Source of the DNA: Hellea sp.
GTDB lineage: Bacteria; Pseudomonadota; Alphaproteobacteria; Caulobacterales; Maricaulaceae
Assembly: GCA_014238285.1 (NCBI GenBank)
Contig: JABABK010000018.1
Span: 1-57,924, forward strand
DNA length: 57,924 nucleotides
Direction: 5' to 3'
In this document: positions 17,662 to 24,944 of the stretch, piece after piece
Numbering within the stretch: the stretch's first letter is position 1
How the letters are laid out: the number at the start of each line of letters is the position of its first letter
Made by a program: the position numbers and the translations under genes
Notes under the pieces: generated by a model
The model's input: only the letters and a program-made list of their open reading frames with translations
The model's database searches: none
What the model was told of the DNA's origin: nothing

Positions 17662-18831
17662 CTAGCTCAAGCGCTTGATCAGATCAGTTGCAGTTCGGCG
17701 AGCTTCTGCGTCTATAGCAAGAATATTATCCAAAGATTGCGGTCCATCACTGCTTTTCGCCATGATTGACAAAGTTTGTTCCACAAGTCCCGGAATATCC
17801 ATGAAATGGACCTTCTGCTCGAGAAACGCAGCCACAGCGGTCTCATTCGCAGCATTTAATATATTCGGCGCAGCTCCCCCCGTCTCAAGTGCTTCGCGAG
17901 CCAATCGCAAAGCTGGAAACCGCTCTAAATCTGGTTCGAAAAACGTCAAGCCCGACATTTTTGTTAAATCGAGTCTTTCAACTGGTGCTTCCATACGGTC
18001 CGGCCAAGCCATAGCATAGGCAATAGGGGTTTTCATATCCGGACTTCCCATCTGCGCCAAAACCGACCCATCTATATACTCAACCATAGAGTGGACAATA
18101 GATTGAGGGTGAATAACCACATCAATTTCGCTACTTGGGCGATCAAATAAATAGCTCGCCTCGATAAGTTCCAGTCCCTTATTCATCATGCTAGCAGAAT
18201 CAATCGTGATCTTTGCGCCCATACTCCAAATTGGATGTTTTAACGCATCCTCTCGTTTAATCCCCATCATATTATCAAGCGGCCTATTGAGGAAAGGTCC
18301 GCCGCTAGCTGTCAGAATTAAACGGCGCACACCCTTGGGCTTATCCGCCTCTAAGACTTGGAAAATCGCATTATGTTCGGAATCTACGGGTAGTAATTTC
18401 GCGCCAGATATTTTGATGGCTGCCATGACCAAATCACCGGCGCAAACAAGGCATTCTTTATTGGCAAGGCCGATATGTGTCCCTTGTTGTATAGCTTGTA
18501 ATGTTGGCTCTAGGCCCGCAGCTCCTATGATCGCAGCCATAATAAAATCCGCAGCGCGGCGACCTGCTTCAATTAAAGCATCAGCCCCGATGCCGATTTC
18601 TACATCATATCCGCTTAAAAGCGCTTCCAGATCTTTAGAGTTTTCTTCGCTGCCAAGCGCTACAAATTCGGCGTTATATTTGATGGCTTGCGCCGCCAAA
18701 AGTTTAGCATTTTGATTAGCGGTTAACGCAACGATTTTGAATTCATCAACGCCGGCGCTATCAATAAGATCAAGCATGTTACAGCCAATCGATCCGGTAG
18801 ATCCAAGTATACTTATGCGCCGAGCCGTCAT
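17662..18831 (-). CDS. dxr: 1-deoxy-D-xylulose-5-phosphate reductoisomerase
   Basis: 389 aa; the second enzyme of the MEP isoprenoid pathway, NADPH-dependent, and the target of fosmidomycin. The nucleotide loop GSTGSIG is at residues 10-16. The metal and substrate region includes PVDSEHNAIFQ and SGGPF, followed by SASMMNKGLE. It directly follows cdsA with no gap (18831/18832). The products feed UppS two genes upstream. Confidence 0.96.
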   Translation of the reverse strand: MTARRISILGSTGSIGCNMLDLIDSAGVDEFKIVALTANQNAKLLAAQAIKYNAEFVALGSEENSKDLEALLSGYDVEIGIGADALIEAGRRAADFIMAAIIGAAGLEPTLQAIQQGTHIGLANKECLVCAGDLVMAAIKISGAKLLPVDSEHNAIFQVLEADKPKGVRRLILTASGGPFLNRPLDNMMGIKREDALKHPIWSMGAKITIDSASMMNKGLELIEASYLFDRPSSEIDVVIHPQSIVHSMVEYIDGSVLAQMGSPDMKTPIAYAMAWPDRMEAPVERLDLTKMSGLTFFEPDLERFPALRLAREALETGGAAPNILNAANETAVAAFLEQKVHFMDIPGLVEQTLSIMAKSSDGPQSLDNILAIDAEARRTATDLIKRLS

Positions 18832-19662
18832 CTAGATCAGGCCGTTAAGTACCGGGGTGTGGACGAGTATCATAGTGAAGAGCACTACCAAGACCAATGA
18901 ATCCAACCGATCTAACAACCCGCCATGACCTGGCAATATATCGCTGGCATCTTTGACATCCATTCTTCTTTTTATAGCGCTTTCTAAGAAGTCCCCAAAA
19001 ACAGATATTATAACAATGGGAATAGCGATTAAAGCCGCGGTAGGAGGCCCCATGTTTAAACCATAACTCAAAACTGTGGCCATTATAGCACCAGAAATCA
19101 CGCCAGAAAAAAGACCAGACCAAGTTTTCTTAGGACTTAATTTTGGAGCTATTTTCGGGCCTTGGAAATAGCTTCCGCCAAAATAGGCTCCAACATCAGC
19201 CGCAATCACGATCATGATGATAAAGCCAAGCAATTTAAAACCATGATCTGCCAGGCCTATGCCGTCACCTCTTAAAGCAATCATCGCAACACAAGGAAGC
19301 ACAAGATAAACCACGCCAAATGGGGCCCATAGTTTTTCGCCTTCGCGGCGTTGCCGTTCAATTAAGGCCAGAATAGCTGCCACGCAAATTGTTGGTAAAA
19401 CCCACGGCATGTGACCGGAATATTGATAGGTTATCGCGACGATCAATGCGATCAGAGGTATAGCAAGAGCTGGCCAACCTGATGTTTCATCGGTCATTTT
19501 CACCCATTCCCATAACAAACGAGCTCCCAAAATTACAACAAAGATCGTCCAAGCAGCGCCGCCAAAATAGAACGGTACGAAACAAACCAACGCAAATATA
19601 ACAGCAGTCACAAATCTGGCACCCAGATTTTTCCACGTTTTGGTTTTCGGTGTTTCAGACAT
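18832..19662 (-). CDS. cdsA: Phosphatidate cytidylyltransferase
   Basis: 276-aa polytopic inner-membrane enzyme that makes CDP-diacylglycerol, the precursor of all phospholipids. The CDS signature is seen near the C-terminus as SAIKRRMDVKDASD followed by LPGHGGLLDRLDS, with its conserved Lys-Asp and His-Gly-Gly-x-x-Asp-Arg residues. About seven or eight TM helices precede it. It lies 5 bp after uppS. Confidence 0.95.
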   Translation of the reverse strand: MSETPKTKTWKNLGARFVTAVIFALVCFVPFYFGGAAWTIFVVILGARLLWEWVKMTDETSGWPALAIPLIALIVAITYQYSGHMPWVLPTICVAAILALIERQRREGEKLWAPFGVVYLVLPCVAMIALRGDGIGLADHGFKLLGFIIMIVIAADVGAYFGGSYFQGPKIAPKLSPKKTWSGLFSGVISGAIMATVLSYGLNMGPPTAALIAIPIVIISVFGDFLESAIKRRMDVKDASDILPGHGGLLDRLDSLVLVVLFTMILVHTPVLNGLI

Positions 19663-19667
19663 TGGAT

Positions 19668-20408
19668 CTACGCCACTTCAGCTTCAATAACTCGGCCAAA
19701 TCGACGATCACGGCTTTGAAAGTTAGCAATAGCAGCTATCAAATCTTCTTTTGAAAAATCAGGCCACAGAACGTCTGTGAAAACAAATTCCGAATAAGCC
19801 GATTGCCATAATAGGAAATTACTGGTGCGGTGTTCACCGCTTGTCCGAATGATCAGCTCAGGTTCAGGCACATCACAAGTATCTAAATACTTAGCAATCA
19901 CATCTTCGGTCAAGACGGACATATCTTCACCCGCTTGGTTAGCTCTTTTAACAGCCCTTAGGATTTCATCTCGGCCACCATAATTAAAAGCGATGTTCAA
20001 TCCAAATGCATCATTATCACGGGTCACAAGTTCAACATGTTCCACGATTTTCAAAATGTCAGCCGGAAGTCCTGCCCGTGAACCCAAAATTCTGATACGG
20101 ACATCATTGCTATGCAGTCTCTCCAAATCAGAGTCGACATATTGTTTCAAAAGGCCGAACAAAGCCGAGACTTCAGCTTTTGGGCGGTTCCAATTTTCTG
20201 TCGAAAAACTATAAAGCGTCAGATATTTGATGCCAATATCAGCCGCATCTTCGACAATCTGCCGAACGGTTTTTACGCCCGCTTGATGGCCAAACACTCT
20301 CGGCCTATGTCTGGCTTTGGCCCAGCGGCCATTGCCATCCATGATAATCCCGACATGTTGCGGGATGTCAGATCCGTATTCAGGTGCATATAAAGACGGG
20401 CTGGACAA
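19668..20408 (-). CDS. uppS: Undecaprenyl diphosphate synthase (cis-prenyltransferase)
   Basis: 246 aa; builds the C55 carrier lipid for peptidoglycan and other cell-wall polymers. The pyrophosphate site MDGNGRWA is at residues 23-30 with the catalytic Asp24. SFSTENWNRP and the C-terminal RTSGEHRTSNFLLWQSAYSE are also present, all hallmarks of the family. It starts 3 bp after the frr stop. Confidence 0.96.
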   Translation of the reverse strand: MSSPSLYAPEYGSDIPQHVGIIMDGNGRWAKARHRPRVFGHQAGVKTVRQIVEDAADIGIKYLTLYSFSTENWNRPKAEVSALFGLLKQYVDSDLERLHSNDVRIRILGSRAGLPADILKIVEHVELVTRDNDAFGLNIAFNYGGRDEILRAVKRANQAGEDMSVLTEDVIAKYLDTCDVPEPELIIRTSGEHRTSNFLLWQSAYSEFVFTDVLWPDFSKEDLIAAIANFQSRDRRFGRVIEAEVA

Positions 20409-20411
20409 GTG

Positions 20412-20968
20412 TTAGACCTGCATAATTTCTGCAGACTTATCCTCATAGGCTTTGTCAATATTGGCAATAACGTCGTCTGTCGCTTTTTGAACATCAGAAC
20501 TATAAGCTTTTTGCTCATCCTCACCCATACCGCCGTCTTTTTCTAAAGATTTAAGCGTATCCATAGCATCGCGTCTCACATTACGAACAGCGATTTTTGC
20601 TTGTTCGGAATAACCACCAGCCACTTTCACAAGTTCCTTACGGCGCTCTTCGGTTAGGGGCGGTAGAGGAATACGCATAGTCATTCCGTCAACAATAGGG
20701 TTCAAGCCTAAACGAGATTCACGCAAGGCGCGCTCAACAGCTGAAACTTGCGATTTATCCCAGACTGTCACGCTCAGCATTCGGGGTTCCGGCACACTGA
20801 CGCCCGCGACCTGATTCAGCGGCATTTCAGAGCCGTAAGCCTTCACGGTCAAGCCGTCCAGCAAAGCCGTACTCGCCCTGTCCTAAGCCCTGAAAATTCA
20901 GTTTTCAAAGATGTAACGGCTCCGTCCATACGGCGCCTATATTCGTTTAAGTCAAAATCATTAGACAT
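20412..20968 (-). CDS. frr: Ribosome-recycling factor, reading frame broken near codon 32
   Basis: RRF splits post-termination ribosomes together with EF-G. The true start is the ATG at 20968-20966, behind a near-perfect AAGGAGGT. From it the frame reads a normal N-terminus through [11 protein letters not shown] (codon 32, 20875-20873), then leaves frame and stops 7 codons later. The rest of the protein, from [12 protein letters not shown] onward to the terminal EIMQV, continues in another frame from 20870. Relatives have RTGRAS(x)xLLD here, so about four bases are missing (net -1 frame) near 20871-20872. No slippery heptamer is visible. Either this is a sequencing or assembly error or the gene is damaged; an ORF finder reports only the last 150 codons. 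Confidence 0.9.
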
Positions 20969-21009
20969 ATGACCTCCTTCTTTTCCAAAGCCTTACAACT
21001 ATGGCACTA

Positions 21010-21729
21010 TTAAGACCCAATAATGGTACAATCGCCTATTCCGCGCAATACGCCGTCAAAGCCACCTTTTTCTTGAATCGAGAATACAATTATGGGGATT
21101 GAATTGTCCCGCATCAAGGTCACAGCCGCTGCATCCATAACTCTTAGGTCGTCTGCCAATACTTTTTGATAGGATAAATTGTCAAATCTTACCGCGTGCG
21201 GATTAGTTTTTGGATCTGCATTATAAACACCGTCGACTTGTGTGCCTTTAAGAAGCGCGTCACATTCCATTTCAGCCGCCCGTAGAGCCGCAGCCGTATC
21301 TGTTGTGAAATAGGGATTACCAGTACCCGCCGCAAAAATGACGATTCGGCCCTTTTCCATGTGCCGAACAGCCCGGCGACGAATATAAGGCTCGCATACT
21401 GTGGTCATAGGAATGGCCGACATAACCCGTGTCTGAATGCCTTGTTTTTCAAGAGCACTTTGCATGGCAAGGGCGTTCATAACCGTGGCGAGCATACCCA
21501 TATAATCAGCGGTGGAGCGCTCAATACCGGCTTGGGACGCGGATAATCCCCGGAAAATATTACCGCCGCCAATCACAAGGCCGATTTCTATACCTTGATC
21601 GTGAACAGCTTTTACTTCTTCAGCGATGCGCTGTGTGACTGAAACATCAATTCCGTAGCCCTGGTCGCCCATAAGAGCTTCACCGGATACTTTCAGCAAA
21701 ACCCTGCCATAGCGGTAATCTTTTGCCAT
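21010..21729 (-). CDS. pyrH: UMP kinase
   Basis: 239 aa; phosphorylates UMP to UDP. The N-terminal motif [16 protein letters not shown] begins at Lys13, and the amino-acid-kinase-fold segments IGGGNIFRG and [17 protein letters not shown] are present. GAGGAAG precedes the ATG. It opens the pyrH-frr-uppS-cdsA-dxr run and is separated from tsf by a strong hairpin. Confidence 0.96.
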   Translation of the reverse strand: MAKDYRYGRVLLKVSGEALMGDQGYGIDVSVTQRIAEEVKAVHDQGIEIGLVIGGGNIFRGLSASQAGIERSTADYMGMLATVMNALAMQSALEKQGIQTRVMSAIPMTTVCEPYIRRRAVRHMEKGRIVIFAAGTGNPYFTTDTAAALRAAEMECDALLKGTQVDGVYNADPKTNPHAVRFDNLSYQKVLADDLRVMDAAAVTLMRDNSIPIIVFSIQEKGGFDGVLRGIGDCTIIGS

Positions 21730-21795
21730 AAATGCTTCCTCTTGACCGAGCCTGTGCGACTCGCCCCCTATTATTTATATAGCCTTATAACGTAG

Positions 21796-21833
21796 AAAGC
21801 CCCGCACGCCAGTCTAATGGCGAACGGGGCTTT
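21796..21833 (-). terminator. Strong hairpin between tsf and pyrH
   Basis: The arms AAAGCCCCG (21796-21804) and CGGGGCTTT (21825-21833) pair perfectly over 9 bp, with an inner GCCA/TGGC stem. The hairpin lies 113 bp past the tsf stop and 67 bp before pyrH. It ends in CTTT on the minus strand, so it is a likely terminator or attenuator of the rpsB-tsf transcript; on the plus strand it is followed by AAATTTT. Confidence 0.7.
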
Positions 21834-21945
21834 AAATTTTACAGTCTGTGCATTTCGCGTTTGCTTGATTTTGGGGAGTCTCCATAAAATGGGCGAATAA
21901 AGCCCAATTTATGAAGCCATTCTAACGCGAATTGCACTTTATGAC

Positions 21946-22869
21946 TTAGGAACCAGCGACAGCCGCTGCAACTTCCGCTGCGAAATCTTCTTCTTTTTTC
22001 TCAATACCTTCGCCGAGCTCCATACGGGAGTAACCGGCTAGAGTAACATCAGTGCCAAGAGCAGCTGCTTCGTCAGCAACGACCTGAGCAATAGAGCGCT
22101 CCCCGTCCATAACAAAAATTTGCGTCGATAGAACAGATTCTTTGAAAAACTTTGTCATACGGCCTTCAACCATTTTTTCGATAATGGCTTCCGGCTTACC
22201 AGATTCGCGGGCTTCTGCTGCGAGCATTTCGCGCTCTTTCGTAACAACCGCTACGTCCAAATCATCAACATTAAGCGCAAGCGGGTTTGTCGCAGCGATA
22301 TGCATAGCGATCTTTTTGCCAAGCTCTTCAAGCTTGTCAGCGGGACCGTCAGACTCAAGCGCCACAAGAACGCCGATTTTGCCCATATTAGCGGTAACAG
22401 AGTTATGGATATATCCTGCAACGATACCACTTGAGACAGACTGTGCCTGAACGCGGCGTAAAGACATATTCTCACCGATTTTAGCGACAAGAGCCGTCAG
22501 ATAATCGCCAACAGATGAACCAGCAGCTGTTGTCGCAGCTTTGAGGCTATCAAAATCAGTATTGTCGATGGCTAGGCCAGCGATTTCAGCAACCGCGCCC
22601 TGGAACTCGTCATTACGAGCGACAAAGTCAGTTTCTGAGTTCACTTCAACCAAAGCACCTTTAGTACCAGATAAGTTTACAGCAACCAAGCCTTCAGCGG
22701 CAACGCGGCCAGCTTTTTTGTCAGCTTTTGCAATGCCTTTTTTACGAAGCCAATCAATGGCTGCGTCTAGGTTACCATCATTTTCAGTCAGGGCTTTTTT
22801 ACAGTCCATCATGCCGGCGGAAGTTTTGTCACGCAGCTCTTTAACGAGCGCAGCGGTAATAGTCGCCAT
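21946..22869 (-). CDS. tsf: Translation elongation factor Ts
   Basis: 307 aa; the guanine-nucleotide exchange factor of EF-Tu. The start is taken at the second of two in-frame ATGs (22869, MATITAALVKELRDKT), since AGGAG is only 2 bp from the first one and 8 bp from this one. The N-terminal UBA-like helices, GMMDCKKAL and SETDFVARNDEF are diagnostic. It lies 74 bp after rpsB in the classic rpsB-tsf pair. Confidence 0.96.
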   Translation of the reverse strand: MATITAALVKELRDKTSAGMMDCKKALTENDGNLDAAIDWLRKKGIAKADKKAGRVAAEGLVAVNLSGTKGALVEVNSETDFVARNDEFQGAVAEIAGLAIDNTDFDSLKAATTAAGSSVGDYLTALVAKIGENMSLRRVQAQSVSSGIVAGYIHNSVTANMGKIGVLVALESDGPADKLEELGKKIAMHIAATNPLALNVDDLDVAVVTKEREMLAAEARESGKPEAIIEKMVEGRMTKFFKESVLSTQIFVMDGERSIAQVVADEAAALGTDVTLAGYSRMELGEGIEKKEEDFAAEVAAAVAGS

Positions 22870-22943
22870 TTTCATATCTCCTATAGAGTGGTTTGATTGG
22901 CGCCCATATAGGCACCAATATTAGAATTTCAACTAGCCTGAGC

Positions 22944-24041
22944 TTAAGCTTTGGCAGCAGCAGCCTGATCGACCTTTGCGCGCGGTGGTTTGCCAGCTAG
23001 CATTTCTTTAGCTTGCTCAACCCATTCGCCGGAAACGATCTTGCCTTTTAGGTCAAGTTCTGCGTCCAGCTTTTCGATTGCCGCGGCATCAAATTCAGCG
23101 ATTTGCTTAAGTGATGTAATGCCAGCGCCTTCAAGCTTTTGCTTATAAGTCGGACCAACACCATCAATCAGAGAAACATCATCAGCGATTTCAGCGGGTG
23201 CTTCTGCGGCGACTGGTGCAGCTGCAACAGGAGCTGCTTCGACGACCGGTGCTGCTGCAACAGGTGCGGCAGCTACGGGTGCAGGAGCCGGCGTTTGGAT
23301 AGCCATTTCAACGGGGTTAACAGCTGCGCCAAGATCAACACCAACAGCCGCTTGCGCTTCTGTCATACCGTCAAGAACCGCGTCAGCGATCAGATCACAG
23401 TAAAGCTGAATGGCGCGAGCCGCATCATCATTACCTGGAATTGGGAAGTCAGCAGATTCTGGATCACAATTCGTATCAAGGATAGCGACGACAGGAATAC
23501 CAAGACGACGCGCTTCTTTAATCGCGATGCCTTCTTTATTTGTATCTATTACAAACATTAGGTCAGGCTTGCCGCCCATATCTTTGATACCGCCGAGAGC
23601 TTTTTCAAGCTTATCGCGTTCGCGTGTTAGCTTAAGACCTTCTTTTTTGGTCATGCCAGTCGCGCCTTCACTCAAGAGAGCTTCAAGTTCGCGTAGACGC
23701 TTAATGGATTTTGAAATCGTTGACCAGTTCGTCAGCATGCCGCCTAACCAGCGGTGATTAACGTAATACTGAGCACAGCGCTTAGCCGCAACTGCAACAG
23801 GCTCGGAAGCCGCACGTTTCGTGCCAACAAAAAGGATACGGCCGCCTTTAGCCGCAACTTCGCGTGTTTTCACAAGCGCTTGGTGCATCAAAGGAACCGT
23901 CTGTGACAGGTCCATAATATGAATGTGTGAGCGGGCACCAAAGATGTACGGTGCCATTTTAGGGTTCCAGCGATGTGTCTGGTGACCAAAGTGTACGCCT
24001 GCCTCAAGCAGTTGACGCATAGAAAATTCAGGTAAAGCCAT
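22944..24041 (-). CDS. rpsB: Ribosomal protein S2 with C-terminal Ala/Pro linker and H3TH domain
   Basis: 365 aa from the ATG at 24041, which has AAGGAGAT ahead of it; a longer frame to 24098 has no such site. Residues 1-240 are the normal S2 core ([22 protein letters not shown]..., [19 protein letters not shown]). Residues 245-285 are a low-complexity PVAAAP linker. Residues 286-350 form a helix-hairpin-helix domain of the COG3743 type ([18 protein letters not shown] ... WVEQAKEML), followed by a basic tail. Standard S2 is about 240-260 aa, so this is a domain addition. A matching domain ends NuoE at 48238-49251. Confidence 0.95.
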   Translation of the reverse strand: MALPEFSMRQLLEAGVHFGHQTHRWNPKMAPYIFGARSHIHIMDLSQTVPLMHQALVKTREVAAKGGRILFVGTKRAASEPVAVAAKRCAQYYVNHRWLGGMLTNWSTISKSIKRLRELEALLSEGATGMTKKEGLKLTRERDKLEKALGGIKDMGGKPDLMFVIDTNKEGIAIKEARRLGIPVVAILDTNCDPESADFPIPGNDDAARAIQLYCDLIADAVLDGMTEAQAAVGVDLGAAVNPVEMAIQTPAPAPVAAAPVAAAPVVEAAPVAAAPVAAEAPAEIADDVSLIDGVGPTYKQKLEGAGITSLKQIAEFDAAAIEKLDAELDLKGKIVSGEWVEQAKEMLAGKPPRAKVDQAAAAKA

Positions 24042-24056
24042 TGGAATATCTCCTTG

Positions 24057-24103
24057 TTCCGGTTGACCATACACGGGCTGTGAAGACTTATGTCTCACCG
24101 GAA
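24057..24103 (-). promoter_or_regulatory. Candidate structured mRNA leader of rpsB
   Basis: On the minus strand TTCCGGT (24103-24097) can pair with ACCGGAA (24063-24057), enclosing AGAC-ATAA-GTCT and a small CACG/TGTG stem, and ending only 2 bases before the AAGGAG of rpsB. This resembles a ribosomal-protein autoregulatory leader in position. S2 is known to repress its own operon in gammaproteobacteria; the link here is inference. Confidence 0.4.
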
Positions 24104-24157
24104 TCGATTATGCCCTATATGGACAAAACCGTCACCCATGTGCGATTTAAAGGCGGG

Positions 24158-24185
24158 CATATAGCAGGATTTATGAGAGATGCAA
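24158..24185 (-). promoter_or_regulatory. Candidate rpsB promoter
   Basis: On the minus strand, TTGCAT (24185-24180), a 16-bp spacer and TATATG (24163-24158) give a plausible sigma-70 promoter, with transcription starting about 110 bp ahead of the rpsB start. It is the best match I see in the gap; unverified. Confidence 0.35.
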
Positions 24186-24257
24186 GGGGGAAATGGCTAT
24201 TTACCAAGCTATATGCCATAGTGCTACTTTTAACATACTCAACACAAAAAACCTAAA

Positions 24258-24767
24258 ATGCTTAGAGTAATGACTATTGTAATTGCATCACTACTACTGA
24301 CTACACCAGTCAGTGCTCAAACGACCTCTACAAACGACCTCGAAGCAATCTTACAAAATTCAAGTTTTTCCCATATGTCGGAGATCGAAAAACAAGAGGC
24401 AAAATCTACTGCGATTTGGACGAACAATGGAACATTGGGCGCATTTTGTTATTCTTTGTCATGCTTTCTCATAAAAGACTTTGGGGCCGACCAAAAAATA
24501 ATTGATATAAGCGGGACCGTAGCTGGAAATTTAGGGTATTTTGGCTCGGAAGCCCAATACGACCGAATTGAAAACAAACCTTTGCTTATATCACATAACG
24601 AAACTGAAATTGTAGCGATATGGTCTAACAATATCCGCGCGTTACAAGGCGCAGATCAACTAGATAGTTACGGCGTATATATTAGGACACGAATTTGGAA
24701 AGATGGCCAACGATATACAAAATCGGAACCATTGATTCTAAAAAATGACATGCCAATAGGAAGGTAA
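24258..24767 (+). CDS. Uncharacterised secreted protein
   Basis: 169 aa that I do not recognise. Residues 1-20 are a clear signal peptide (MTIVIASLLLTTPVSAQ), so the mature protein should be periplasmic or exported. The mature part is rich in Ser, Asn, Ile and Thr with two close cysteines (FCYSLSCFLI) that could form a disulfide. Repeated short patterns TAIWTNNG and VAIWSNNIRA suggest an internal duplication of a beta-rich unit. It is more AT-rich than its neighbours, has no clear Shine-Dalgarno, and sits alone on the plus strand between rpsB and dnaE, so it looks like an accessory insertion. A second start at 24270 is possible. Confidence 0.6.
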   Translation: MLRVMTIVIASLLLTTPVSAQTTSTNDLEAILQNSSFSHMSEIEKQEAKSTAIWTNNGTLGAFCYSLSCFLIKDFGADQKIIDISGTVAGNLGYFGSEAQYDRIENKPLLISHNETEIVAIWSNNIRALQGADQLDSYGVYIRTRIWKDGQRYTKSEPLILKNDMPIGR

Positions 24768-24820
24768 TATCTCTCTAACGATAATTTCAGTAATCGTATC
24801 AATACCCTTAGTAAAAATTC

Positions 24821-24926
24821 GCTCACCCCGCTGCAAAGCGGGGTCCACGCCCAAATCAATGTGCTTCAAATTTCCAATTACTCTTATAATTAATATAGCT
24901 TGGTTCCCGGCCTTCGCCGGGATGAG
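24821..24926. repeat. Mirrored double-hairpin intergenic repeat, copy 2
   Basis: The left hairpin ACCCCGCT-GCAA-AGCGGGGT (24825-24844) and the right hairpin TCCCGGC-CTTC-GCCGGGA (24905-24922) are flanked by CTCA and TGAG. The layout is the same as at 2280-2379, with different stem sequences but conserved outer CTCA...TGAG. It lies between convergent genes (the orphan ORF and dnaE) and may also end their transcripts. Confidence 0.78.
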
Positions 24927-24944
24927 TGGGAGTGGAGGGAAAAA

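Noticed and set aside
20864-20880. Programmed frameshift in frr
   Set aside because: There is no slippery heptamer or downstream pseudoknot at the site; an indel is the simpler explanation.
24041-24256. Plus-strand ORF in the rpsB upstream gap
   Set aside because: It starts inside rpsB on the opposite strand, has no RBS or recognisable sequence, and overlaps the expected rpsB promoter and leader.
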